From an uncultured Lachnospiraceae bacterium (GTDB taxonomy: Bacteria > Bacillota > Clostridia > Lachnospirales > Lachnospiraceae): 64,000 nucleotides of DNA. A model generated the notes under the pieces. The model saw only the letters and a program-made list of their open reading frames with translations, was not told where the DNA came from and searched no databases. Both the position numbers and the translations under genes were made by a program. The stretch is taken from positions 1 through 64,000 of the forward strand of contig CANPYE010000001.1 of the NCBI GenBank assembly GCA_947588005.1. The letters are read 5' to 3'. Shown one piece after another: positions 39,530 through 49,205 of the stretch (position 1 is its first letter; each line of letters opens with the position of its first letter).

Positions 39530-41707
39530 ATGGCAAGACCGAAGAAGAATCTGGAAAATGAAACCGCTGTCGAGGCCGCTGCCGCGGAATCCGCAGCAAT
39601 CTCTGCTGATGCAGCCGTGTCAGCTGCGGGAACTGCCAAAACACCGAAGCGCCGCGGCCGGCAGCCGAAAGCTTCGGCCACAGAAGCCGCCGCAGCTACG
39701 GCGGCCGCTGAAACGCCTAAACGCCGCGGCCGGCGGCCGAAAGCAGCAGCCGAAACCGCGCCGGCTGCAGAGTACGTCCATACCGGCAAGCGGGGCCGTC
39801 CCCGCAAGGTGATCCCCATCGGCACGAATTTCATCACCGAAACGGACCGCTACCTGTTCGGCCAGGGCACCCATTACAACATCTATGAGAAGCTGGGCGC
39901 GCACCCGAAGAACTATCAGGGCCAGGACGGCATGTATTTCGCGGTTTGGGCTCCCCGCGCGGCGGGCGTATCCCTGGTAGGCGATTTCAACGGCTGGAAC
40001 CCGGATGCCAACCCGATGACGGTGCTCGGCACTTCCGGCATCTACGAGATCTTCGTCCCCGGCATGGGCCTGGGCCAGCTTTACAAATACGCGGTCACCA
40101 CGAAGACCGGAGCGATCCTTTTTAAAGCGGATCCATTCGCCTTCGAGGCGGAATACCGTCCCGGCACAGCCTCCATCACCGCCGACATCGACGGTTTTAA
40201 GTGGAAGGATGAGAAATGGATGGAAGCCCGCAGGAATACGGACATCCTCAAAGCTCCCTTATCCATTTACGAAGTTCATATCGGTTCCTGGCGCAAGAAG
40301 CAGCGTCCGGAGAAGGACGGCTGCTACACCTACATAGAAGCGGCCCACGAGCTGGCGGAATACGTTAAGCAGATGGGCTACACCCATGTAGAGCTGATGG
40401 GCATCGCCGAGCATCCCTTCGACGGCTCCTGGGGCTATCAGGTGACCGGCTACTACGCCCCCACCTCCCGCTACGGCCAGGCGAAGGACTTCATGTATTT
40501 CGTCAATTACCTGCACCGGGAAGGCATCGGCGTCATCCTGGACTGGGTGCCGGCCCATTTCCCGAGAGACGCCCACGGACTGGCCGACTTCGACGGCGAG
40601 CCGCTGTTTGAGTACGCCGATTCCCGCAAGGGCGAGCATCCCGACTGGGGCACCAAGGTCTTCGACTACTCGAAGAACGAAGTGAAGAATTTCCTGATCG
40701 GCAACGCCCTCTACTGGATCGACCGCTACCACATCGACGGCCTGCGCGTGGACGCCGTGGCCTCCATGCTGTATCTGGATTACGGCCGCTCCGCCGGCAA
40801 CTGGGTGCCCAACATCTACGGCGGCAACCAGAACCTGGAGGCTATCGAATTCTTCAAGCACATCAACAGCGTGATCACCGGCCGACACGACGGCACCATG
40901 ATCATCGCCGAGGAATCGACGGCCTGGCCGAAGATCACCAGGTCGCCGGAAGAGGACGGCCTTGGCTTTAAGTTCAAATGGAACATGGGCTGGATGCACG
41001 ACTTCCTGGAATACATGAAGCTGGATCCCTATTTCCGCAAATACAACCACAACAAGATGACCTTCGCCATGACCTATTCCACCAGCGAGAATTTCATTCT
41101 GGTGCTGTCCCACGACGAGGTGGTCCATCTGAAGTGCTCCATGATCAGCAAGATGCCCGGCATCTACGAGGACAAGTTCGCCAACTTAAAGGTAGGCTAC
41201 ACCTTCATGATCGGCCATCCCGGCAAGAAGCTGCTGTTCATGGGCCAGGACTTCGCCCAGTGGCATGAGTGGGACGAGAAGGTTTCTCTGGACTGGCATC
41301 TGGCCGACGAGCCGCTTCATAAGGATGTGCAGAAATATTTCAGCGACCTGCTGCATATCTACCGTCAGTACCCGGCCCTGTACTCCCTGGACTACGACTG
41401 GAATGGCTTTGCCTGGGTCAACGCCGACGACGCCGACCGCAGTATTTTCAGCTTCATCCGCTACGACGAGACGAAGAAAAAGAGCCTGCTGTTCGTCTGC
41501 AATTTCACGCCGATGGAGCGGTCCGACTACCGGGTAGGCGTGCCGAAGCGCGGCGATTATACGCTGATCCTGGACCAGACCCACGGCGCGTACCTGCGCG
41601 GCGAGGAAAAGAAGGTCTTCAAGGCCAGTAAGAGCGAATGCGACGGCCAGCCCTACTCCTTCTCCTACCCGCTGCCGCCCTACGGAACCGCGATCTTCCG
41701 GTTCTGA
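39530..41707 (+). CDS. glgB: 1,4-alpha-glucan branching enzyme with AT-hook-like N-terminal extension
   Basis: GTHYNIYEKLGAHP..., DGLRVDAVASMLYLDYGR, IIAEESTAWP, LSHDEVVH; N-terminal PKRRGRQPK, PKRRGRRPK, GKRGRPRK. Confidence 0.94.
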   Translation: MARPKKNLENETAVEAAAAESAAISADAAVSAAGTAKTPKRRGRQPKASATEAAAATAAAETPKRRGRRPKAAAETAPAAEYVHTGKRGRPRKVIPIGTNFITETDRYLFGQGTHYNIYEKLGAHPKNYQGQDGMYFAVWAPRAAGVSLVGDFNGWNPDANPMTVLGTSGIYEIFVPGMGLGQLYKYAVTTKTGAILFKADPFAFEAEYRPGTASITADIDGFKWKDEKWMEARRNTDILKAPLSIYEVHIGSWRKKQRPEKDGCYTYIEAAHELAEYVKQMGYTHVELMGIAEHPFDGSWGYQVTGYYAPTSRYGQAKDFMYFVNYLHREGIGVILDWVPAHFPRDAHGLADFDGEPLFEYADSRKGEHPDWGTKVFDYSKNEVKNFLIGNALYWIDRYHIDGLRVDAVASMLYLDYGRSAGNWVPNIYGGNQNLEAIEFFKHINSVITGRHDGTMIIAEESTAWPKITRSPEEDGLGFKFKWNMGWMHDFLEYMKLDPYFRKYNHNKMTFAMTYSTSENFILVLSHDEVVHLKCSMISKMPGIYEDKFANLKVGYTFMIGHPGKKLLFMGQDFAQWHEWDEKVSLDWHLADEPLHKDVQKYFSDLLHIYRQYPALYSLDYDWNGFAWVNADDADRSIFSFIRYDETKKKSLLFVCNFTPMERSDYRVGVPKRGDYTLILDQTHGAYLRGEEKKVFKASKSECDGQPYSFSYPLPPYGTAIFRF

Positions 41708-41720
41708 GAACGTAATTCAC

Positions 41721-41767
41721 TCCGCGCCGGGACTTTCCCGCAGTCATAGGCGAATCCCCGGCGCGGA
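41721..41767. terminator. Hairpin between glgB and response regulator
   Basis: TCCGCGCCGGG / CCCGGCGCGGA 11-bp inverted repeat. Confidence 0.5.
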
Positions 41768-41797
41768 TCATCCTTTCACGAAGGCGAGGTGCTTTCC

Positions 41798-42493
41798 ATG
41801 CAGACAATTCTGGTCTGTGACGACGACAAACAGATCGTCGAAGCGATTGACATTTACCTGACGGGCGAAGGCTTCCGGGTGATCAAAGCCTACGACGGCT
41901 ATGAAGCCCTGGAGCTTCTGGAGACCAACCAGGTGGATCTGATGGTGGTAGACGTAATGATGCCAGGTCTCGACGGCATCCGCACGACCCTCAAGGTCCG
42001 CGAGACCAGCAGCATCCCGATCATCATTCTCTCCGCCAAGTCTGAGGATAACGACAAGATCCTGGGACTCAATATCGGCGCGGACGATTACATTTCCAAG
42101 CCCTTCAATCCGCTGGAGCTGGTGGCCCGGGTCAAATCCCACCTGCGCCGCTACACCCAGCTGGGCAATTTAACCACCCAGACAGCCGAAAACGTCTACA
42201 AATGCGGCGGCCTGCAGATCAACGACGACAACAAGGAGGTTCTGGTGGACGGCGAGCTGATCAAGCTCACGCCCATCGAGTACAATATCCTTCTTCTTCT
42301 GGTGAAGAACGCCGGCAAGGTGTTCTCCATCGACGAGATCTACGAGCAGATCTGGAACGAGGAAGCCATCGGCGCCGACAACACGGTGGCCGTCCATATC
42401 CGCCATATCCGCGAGAAGATCGAAATCAACCCGCGCGAACCGCGCTACTTAAAAGTAGTCTGGGGCGTCGGCTATAAGATTGAAAAACAGTAG
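41798..42493 (+). CDS. OmpR-family response regulator (VanR-like)
   Basis: ILVCDDDKQIVEAIDIYL...VDVMMPGLDGI...ILSAKSEDNDKI; winged-helix C terminus. Confidence 0.93.
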   Translation: MQTILVCDDDKQIVEAIDIYLTGEGFRVIKAYDGYEALELLETNQVDLMVVDVMMPGLDGIRTTLKVRETSSIPIIILSAKSEDNDKILGLNIGADDYISKPFNPLELVARVKSHLRRYTQLGNLTTQTAENVYKCGGLQINDDNKEVLVDGELIKLTPIEYNILLLLVKNAGKVFSIDEIYEQIWNEEAIGADNTVAVHIRHIREKIEINPREPRYLKVVWGVGYKIEKQ

Positions 42494-42502
42494 GAGATAC
42501 AT

Positions 42503-44806
42503 ATGAAGCACGAACCCATTCCCATCGCTATCCGGAAACAGACGGTGATCTTCCTTCACCTTCTGTTTTTGTGCTTAAGCTTCGCCGGCATTACGTTCAT
42601 TATCTTTAATCCGAACTACGGGCGGGGCTTAAACTGGCTGCAGGAGGAAGACTATGCCGACACCCATTCCTTCTCCCGGCAGCTGGAGGAGGATGTGGAC
42701 AACGTCTTCCGCTACGTCCGTTATAAGGACCTTCTGGAGCTGGATGGGGACGTGAATCTGGACGCGGAAATGTTCTGCGTTACCTTCAGCTCCGGCAATA
42801 CCAAGATATATACTCTGGGCGAAGCCGTCAGCTACGCGCGTCGGCTGGGCTATTATCTGAACGACGATTTTGAAGTCGCCGGCGGACCGGACGTTCATGA
42901 ATGGGACTCGCCGGGACCTTCCATGCCGTTTCTTGAGTGGAAAACCTACAGCCCGGAGGAAACCGTAAACTACGAAGGCCCCGGCGACGGTTTCGTTTCC
43001 GTCGAGGAGCTCTCCGTTCAGGTGATGAACGTGCTGGGAGAGTATTACCAGGTCCGCTACAACTATATCGACAAGCCCTCCAACCTGTATTTCCGCGTCT
43101 CCTACGTGGACGATATGGGAAATGAACTTCTCTATACCAACGCCGGCCAGCGCAGCAACGAAGAACTGCGGGAACTCGGCCGCTATCTCTATATGTCCGG
43201 CGAATCTCTTTTCGTGGACAATAATCTCCGGCATGTCCCGGAGAATGTGATCTCCCTTCTGTCGACCAATAACCGCTACGGGAACCAGGACTATTATATC
43301 CTCCTGGCCGTAGACATCGATTTCCCCAATCCGGATCCGTACGCGGAAGCGCAGGCGAACTACCGGCGCTTCCGGACTGAATACATCGGCGGAGCGATCA
43401 TGTTCCTTCTGGGCGCGGCCGGACTGCTGATCACATTAATACAAATGGCGCTTCTGACCGGCCATACGGACGGCGACCGGTCAAGGATCGTGCGGCACTA
43501 TTATGACGAGCTTCCCGTGGAATGCCTCGCCGCCGCCTGTCTGGCTGCCCTGTGGCTGGCGCGGCTGGCCTTAAACACGGTCATTCCGCGGATCATCCGG
43601 CTGATCATCAGCAGCTCCTATCAGGATTACGCCAGGAAAATGATCCGCTATATCCTGATCTACCTGATCCTTCTGTTCGCGTTCTTAAGCGTACTGCGCA
43701 ATTACAAAGCGCATACGCTCTGGAAGGGAAGTCTCCTCTACCGGGGACTCCACCGTATCCTGCCCGCGCTGTCGGGGCTTCCGGTTCCGCTGCGCTTTAC
43801 ATGCGCGTTCATCGGATACCTTCTGGCGGACGTCTGTCTCCTGAGCGGGTTCTATTTCCTGTACACCCAGCGTGAGTCGCTGGGGATCCCTTATCTCTAC
43901 CTGATCCCGCTGCTCGTCCTTGCGGCATTTCAGGTATGGATCTATCTTCTGCTTTACCGGGGACGCGTTGAGAATCAGAAAATTGCCGAAGGGATCTTTA
44001 AGATGTCCGCCGGAGACGCCGGTTACAAGATCGATTCCGACGGCTTCTCGGAAACGGCGGAACGGGTCAGCCAGGCGCTCAATTCCCTGAGCGACGGCCT
44101 GGAGACCGCGCTGTCGGAGCAGGTAAAAAGCGAGCGTCTGAAAGCCGATCTGATCACCAATGTATCGCACGACATCAAGACGCCCCTCACATCCATTATC
44201 AATTACGTGGATCTGCTGAAAAGGGAGAAGATCAGCGATCCGAAGATCCAGAGCTATCTGGATGTCCTCGACCAGAAATCCCAGCGCCTCAAGACGCTGA
44301 CGGAAGATCTGGTGGAAGCGTCCAAGGCCAGCTCCGGCAATATTAAACTGGAAATTTCCGAGATCGATCTGGTAGAGCTCGTGCAGCAGGCAGGCGGAGA
44401 GTTTGAGGAACGATTCGCCATCCGCCATCTGGATCTGGTGTCCTCCCTGCCGGATGAAGACGTTCTGATCGCCGCAGACGGAAGGCGGCTGTGGAGAGTG
44501 CTCGAAAATCTTTATAACAACGCGTTCAAATACGCGATGGAAAACAGCCGGATCTACGTAGATGTGGAGAAAAAGGACGGATACGCGTATTTTACGATCA
44601 AGAATGTATCCGCCAGTCCGCTAAATATTAACGCGGACGAACTGACTGAGCGGTTCGTCCGCGGAGATGTTGCCAGAACCACCGAGGGCAGCGGCCTCGG
44701 ACTTTCGATCGCAAAGAGCCTGACGCAGCTGCAGGGCGGAAGCTTTGAAATCTATATCGACGGGGATCTGTTCAAGGCGCAGGTAGGTTTCCCGGTTCTG
44801 AATTAA
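42503..44806 (+). CDS. Membrane sensor histidine kinase
   Basis: LITNVSHDIKTPLTSIINYVDLL (H-box), VLENLYNNAFKYA (N-box), TEGSGLGLSIAKSL (G-box). Confidence 0.94.
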   Translation: MKHEPIPIAIRKQTVIFLHLLFLCLSFAGITFIIFNPNYGRGLNWLQEEDYADTHSFSRQLEEDVDNVFRYVRYKDLLELDGDVNLDAEMFCVTFSSGNTKIYTLGEAVSYARRLGYYLNDDFEVAGGPDVHEWDSPGPSMPFLEWKTYSPEETVNYEGPGDGFVSVEELSVQVMNVLGEYYQVRYNYIDKPSNLYFRVSYVDDMGNELLYTNAGQRSNEELRELGRYLYMSGESLFVDNNLRHVPENVISLLSTNNRYGNQDYYILLAVDIDFPNPDPYAEAQANYRRFRTEYIGGAIMFLLGAAGLLITLIQMALLTGHTDGDRSRIVRHYYDELPVECLAAACLAALWLARLALNTVIPRIIRLIISSSYQDYARKMIRYILIYLILLFAFLSVLRNYKAHTLWKGSLLYRGLHRILPALSGLPVPLRFTCAFIGYLLADVCLLSGFYFLYTQRESLGIPYLYLIPLLVLAAFQVWIYLLLYRGRVENQKIAEGIFKMSAGDAGYKIDSDGFSETAERVSQALNSLSDGLETALSEQVKSERLKADLITNVSHDIKTPLTSIINYVDLLKREKISDPKIQSYLDVLDQKSQRLKTLTEDLVEASKASSGNIKLEISEIDLVELVQQAGGEFEERFAIRHLDLVSSLPDEDVLIAADGRRLWRVLENLYNNAFKYAMENSRIYVDVEKKDGYAYFTIKNVSASPLNINADELTERFVRGDVARTTEGSGLGLSIAKSLTQLQGGSFEIYIDGDLFKAQVGFPVLN

Positions 44807-44914
44807 GTAACGATAGCTTCTCAGAGCTGTTCCCTGATTCCGCCCCGTCCAGCCCGGCCGCTGGGCCGCGGCCACTGGCGCAGGCGTTCATTCGCCCGGT
44901 GAAAATGCTCCTTG

Positions 44915-46456
44915 CTAGCCGAAGATTCTCCATCCGCAGATAAAATTATTTCTGAACCAGCTTCCCATCGTACGGTGAACCACCTTTCCGTTACCGGAGG
45001 ACGCGTCCACTACCGTTCCGTTCTCGGCGACGATACCCACGTGTCCGGTCACGACAATGATATCTCCGGCGCGCAGGTTATTGAAGCTGGTGACCTTCGT
45101 ATATTTGCCTACGGAACGCCAGCCATAGGAGGTCAGATAGCTCTGTTTGACTCCCACCTGATTCAGACACCAGTAGACAAAGCCGGAACAGTCGAACTGA
45201 TTGGGTCCCTTCGCGCCCCAGACGTAACGGCAGCCCAGCTTGGACTTGGCTGCCGAGATCAGCGCCGCCGCGCTGCCGGACGCCGTACCGGTATTCGCCG
45301 AACCTCCCGAAGAAGAACTTCCGGAACCGGATGACGAATACCGCCGCACATCGGAGCCGGTCAGCTTCGCCATCGTCAGAACGCCCACGGAGCCGTCGCT
45401 GGCAAGGCCGTTGGCGCTCTGGAAATTCTTGACCGCTTTCTCGGTCACTTCCCCGAAATATCCTGTTACATTGGCTGAGGACAGATAACCATACTGGCTT
45501 AAAAGCTTCTGGATCTGGGTCACATTCTCATTCTGGTCGCCCAGAGAGATTCCGTTGGGAACCGCGTCGGAGCTGTTTAACGCTACGCGGGTCGACGGTC
45601 CCAGATAACCGTCTACCACCAGGTCATTCTTCGACTGGAACTGCTTGACGGCTATCACCGTATCGTCGCCGTACTTGCCGTCAGGCGTGGTCGTCATATA
45701 TCCCAGGGCCTTCAGCCGCTCCTGCGCGGCCTGGACCACATCGCTGTGCTCGCCGTAAACCAGCATGTTGGGCTGGACGATATCACTGTAAAGCAGGTTC
45801 ATCGTCTGGCGGCCCACCTTGCCGTCCTGGGTAATGCCGTTGATCTCCTGAAGCTTCTTCACCGCTTCCTCGGTCTTATCGCCGAAATTGCCGGTCACCT
45901 GATCCTCACTGGCAAGATATCCCAGCTCGTAGAGACGCCCCTGGATCCGCTCGATATCGCTGCCCTGCTCTCCCTTGGACGCGGCATAATACTTCGCTTC
46001 CAGATCCATGATAGCTGCCAGCGTATCCGGCCCCACAACGCCGTCCTCCCGCAGGCCGTTCTGCCTCTGAAAGATCTGTACGGCCGCGCGGGTGACCTCG
46101 CCGTAATACTCGGTCGGCTCATCATTGTCCATAAAGCCCAGCTCCATCAGACGGTCCTGCAGATCCGCCACCAGTTCATAAGACTCTCCAATACGAATAT
46201 ACTCCGGCGGAGCTTCCGTCTCCGGCACCGGAAGATTCTTAAGCGTATCGTAATCCGGTCCGTCCATGGTCAGAGGGCTTAACCCCTCGATCGCCGGCGA
46301 GGTCTCCGGCGCCGTCTCCGCGATCACCACGGACGCAGCTTCCTCCGTCTCTCCCGGAGCAGTCTGCGCCGTGCCGGAGGCCGGACTTCCGCAAGCGGAT
46401 AGCCCCAACGCAAGCGCCAGGGCTAAAAATATGTACATCTTTCTTCTGTATCTCAT
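44915..46456 (-). CDS. Multi-PG_binding_1 lipoprotein with C-terminal NlpC/P60 endopeptidase
   Basis: Lipobox LSACGS; repeated PG-binding motifs (VxxxQxxLxxLGY); YVWGAKGPNQFDCSGFVYW ... GHVGI. Confidence 0.92.
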   Translation of the reverse strand: MRYRRKMYIFLALALALGLSACGSPASGTAQTAPGETEEAASVVIAETAPETSPAIEGLSPLTMDGPDYDTLKNLPVPETEAPPEYIRIGESYELVADLQDRLMELGFMDNDEPTEYYGEVTRAAVQIFQRQNGLREDGVVGPDTLAAIMDLEAKYYAASKGEQGSDIERIQGRLYELGYLASEDQVTGNFGDKTEEAVKKLQEINGITQDGKVGRQTMNLLYSDIVQPNMLVYGEHSDVVQAAQERLKALGYMTTTPDGKYGDDTVIAVKQFQSKNDLVVDGYLGPSTRVALNSSDAVPNGISLGDQNENVTQIQKLLSQYGYLSSANVTGYFGEVTEKAVKNFQSANGLASDGSVGVLTMAKLTGSDVRRYSSSGSGSSSSGGSANTGTASGSAAALISAAKSKLGCRYVWGAKGPNQFDCSGFVYWCLNQVGVKQSYLTSYGWRSVGKYTKVTSFNNLRAGDIIVVTGHVGIVAENGTVVDASSGNGKVVHRTMGSWFRNNFICGWRIFG

Positions 46457-46676
46457 AATATGTTCGGTCTTCCTTACTGTTTCAGTTCTTTCTTCTCCTG
46501 TTTGACCAGTCCTTTTTCTTAAACAAAGCCCTTACTGCCCTTTCTCAGAGAAGTACATAAAAAAGTATAACGCGAACCGTCGTTTCTTGCAAGAAAAAAT
46601 TGATACGGTTCTTCCTCGTACGCCGCACGAAAAAAAGCACCGGCCCCGCGGCAATTCCGCAAAACCAGTACTTTCA

Positions 46677-46720
46677 GTGCGCCCTCAGGGACTCGAACCC
46701 TGGACAAATAGATTAAGAGT
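46677..46720 (-). other. 3' fragment of tRNA-Lys(CUU): putative left attachment site of the integrated element
   Basis: Reverse complement ACTCTTAATCTATTTGTCCAGGGTTCGAGTCCCTGAGGGCGCAC: anticodon loop CTCTTAA, T-arm CAGGGTTCGAGTCCCTG, acceptor AGGGCGC; no 5' half. Confidence 0.85.
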
Positions 46721-46879
46721 TCCTTCAGGACGTTTTTTAGTCTCACTTTTCGTCCTTTCCCGTTATTTTTCGTGTGAAACTGGTCATTTCGCGGCGTATA
46801 AAAATATCAATTATCTTTCAATCTGCAACAAAACTGCAACATTTTCACCTTGAATCTCTGCTAATCTCCGTCCTGCCAT

Positions 46880-47158
46880 TCAACAATAGAACTCAACCGA
46901 TCCAAAATAGGAATACCACTTTTGAATAATCTCCTGGCTCCTGGCCTCAATTACTCGCATAATATTCCTTAACACGCCATCCGGTATCCTGGACTTATTA
47001 TTGCATAAAAGGCACTTCCCCGTTTGAGTAATCCATATTTTTGTAGAATTAGCATTCGGACTCCCCTGAGACACATGGACATGTACCGGTTCCAATGGCT
47101 CGCTTTCATTGGCCCAAAAGTATACCCAGTACGAACCGATCTTAAAAATTTGAGGCAT
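46880..47158 (-). CDS. DUF4160-family protein
   Basis: MPQIFKIGSYWVYFWANESEPLEPVHVHVSQGSPNANSTKIWI. Confidence 0.78.
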   Translation of the reverse strand: MPQIFKIGSYWVYFWANESEPLEPVHVHVSQGSPNANSTKIWITQTGKCLLCNNKSRIPDGVLRNIMRVIEARSQEIIQKWYSYFGSVEFYC

Positions 47159-47411
47159 TCGCAAATCCTCCCTTTTGCGAAAATTCAAGGACCAGATGGG
47201 CCGTAGACCGGATAATCTCCCGATACCGCTCCATCTCACTCTCTGAGAATCCGTAAATATCTTCCCATTCATACCCAGGCAAGTAGCAGGTCGCATGATG
47301 GAAGCAGTCCTTCTCGTCCGGCTTCTCGATATAAACCTTAACTTTCCCATCTGGAAACATCTGAGAATGTACAATCTCTGTCTCGTCATCCAACGTTAAA
47401 AACGGATACAT
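47142..47411 (-). CDS. Hypothetical protein overlapping DUF4160 gene
   Basis: MYPFLTLDDETEIVHSQMFPDGKVKVYIEKPDEKDCFHHATCYLP; overlaps downstream gene start. Confidence 0.7.
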   Translation of the reverse strand: MYPFLTLDDETEIVHSQMFPDGKVKVYIEKPDEKDCFHHATCYLPGYEWEDIYGFSESEMERYREIIRSTAHLVLEFSQKGGFANASNF

Positions 47412-47546
47412 CAACGGTTTTCCACCCCCCTGTTGCATTTATTATCTTCTCCATTGTCATGCACATATACGCAACGCTGACTTCATCTTTACATGATTTA
47501 TTATACTCCAACCAACAGATGCCTTGCAATAGTTTTATAACAGCTT

Positions 47547-48938
47547 TCACGCGGGCAATTTGATCGACCGACAGTCATCAAGTATCTTCATGGCCGTTTT
47601 CGATGAATCCGGGAACAGGCCACCATAAATCTTTAAGGTGACCGTCGGATCAGAATGCCCTACTATCGCGCAAACATCCAGCACGCTGACTCCTTCCCCT
47701 CGCTTCTGACTTTCCTTCACGAGTAAACTTACGAAGGTGTGCCTGAGATCATGGAACCGATGCTGAGCAATGCCGGCCTCCTGCAACAGCCGCTGGAACT
47801 CTTTCAAAACTTTCCATGGTCGGAGATAATCACCATATTCATCTGCGAAAAGGAGGCCCTTGTCTATATAGTCATCCCCTGCTTCCTTCTTCTCTCTCTC
47901 AATTTGAGCCATCTGGTACTTGTAAATCTGGCGCAGATTCTGGTTATATGGGACCTTTCGCTCCTTGCCGTTTTTAGGCTTCTTAAGTATTGGAACCACT
48001 ACTGCCGAAATCTCAGGATTGCGATTTTTAACAAAGGCCAAGCTTCTCCTTACCAAAACATAATCCGAATCCACTGACGCGCACACCCGTTTTAATCCAA
48101 GGCATTCTCCCTGACGCATACCACTGTTTACAGCCCACGCAAACAAACCCGCGAGGCGGGAATGAGAGTAGGCATAACTCAAGAAGCGCTCAACATCCTC
48201 CATCGGAAGCACCTTCTGCAAGGCATCTGTATCATCACTGTCACTATCCAGATCCTCTTGATCAGTGTCCAGCATCGCCGCTGTACCTGCCTTAAATGGT
48301 TTTATAGAAGCATGCGGATTTACTGAAATAATGTGCTTTTCTATTGCATATTGAAACGTATTCGCTATAACAAACCGTATATGATTGATCGTAGTTATAC
48401 TGAGGGGCTTTACGTTTAACGCTTTACCTTCCTTGTCTTTTGGCAGCCTCTTTCTCCCTTTTTTTCTCATTTCTGAATAAAAGTCCAAAAGCTGATCTTC
48501 AGTAATATCCGCTATTGCCATCCCGCCCAAAGGGTGTTTCTCTACATAGCCCTGATAGTACGTTTCGTAATTATCCGATGTAGAAATCTGCGCACTAACC
48601 TGCGTTCGTTTCAAATTCATATAAAAAGCTTGATTCAAAGTTGTTTTGGCATCCCCTGTAACTGGCTTAAATGGAGTCACCGAATCATTGGCTGTAATCT
48701 CTATCTCCGTAGGCGGCTCCTTCTCAGCCAATCTGCTGCGAAGTTTTTTCTCCCAAGCCTCAGCATTCTTATTCCTTTTTCTTATAGCTTTTGTCTCTGT
48801 TGCCCCCGTGCCCGATATCCGCCGTGTATACGATTTTCCATCTACCACCACTGTATAGTATTGCTGAGAAATATATCGGTTCCCATCTTGATAGGTAGTC
48901 CCTTTCCCATAAGTTGTCTTTTTTATTTCAACCGCCAT
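47547..48938 (-). CDS. Tyrosine-type site-specific recombinase/integrase
   Basis: SGMRQGECLGLKRV, HRFHDLRHTFVSLL, VGHSDPTVTLKIYGG catalytic motifs. Confidence 0.95.
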   Translation of the reverse strand: MAVEIKKTTYGKGTTYQDGNRYISQQYYTVVVDGKSYTRRISGTGATETKAIRKRNKNAEAWEKKLRSRLAEKEPPTEIEITANDSVTPFKPVTGDAKTTLNQAFYMNLKRTQVSAQISTSDNYETYYQGYVEKHPLGGMAIADITEDQLLDFYSEMRKKGRKRLPKDKEGKALNVKPLSITTINHIRFVIANTFQYAIEKHIISVNPHASIKPFKAGTAAMLDTDQEDLDSDSDDTDALQKVLPMEDVERFLSYAYSHSRLAGLFAWAVNSGMRQGECLGLKRVCASVDSDYVLVRRSLAFVKNRNPEISAVVVPILKKPKNGKERKVPYNQNLRQIYKYQMAQIEREKKEAGDDYIDKGLLFADEYGDYLRPWKVLKEFQRLLQEAGIAQHRFHDLRHTFVSLLVKESQKRGEGVSVLDVCAIVGHSDPTVTLKIYGGLFPDSSKTAMKILDDCRSIKLPA

Positions 48939-48998
48939 AAATAATCCCCTCTTTCCATTTAATTTATGGCGGAGGGAACACCCTCCGCCATCTTTGCA

Positions 48999-49205
48999 TT
49001 ATGCATTGAGATACTCCTCCAGCTTCCGAACCGGGATCAGAATGCGCGTCCCGATTACGACCCGTGGAAAGTCTGGGTTTCTTTTTAGCTCCTGATAGAG
49101 CAAATTTTTAGATATCCCAATACGTTCCGCCGCCTCCGGGACCGAATACGTAATCGCCCGATCATTCACCATCTGTGCATAGCACCTCGCTTTCATTCGC
49201 CCCAT
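48999..49205 (-). CDS. Excisionase-family helix-turn-helix protein
   Basis: YSVPEAAERIGISKNLLYQELKRNPDFPRVVIGTRILIPVRKLEEYL; directly upstream of integrase. Confidence 0.88.
   Translation of the reverse strand: MGRMKARCYAQMVNDRAITYSVPEAAERIGISKNLLYQELKRNPDFPRVVIGTRILIPVRKLEEYLNA

Noticed and set aside
40259-41128. 289-aa minus-strand ORF
   Set aside because: Antisense shadow of glgB.
46677-46760. Intact tRNA-Lys gene
   Set aside because: Only the 3' part matches; the D-arm and 5' acceptor are missing, so it is an attachment-site fragment.
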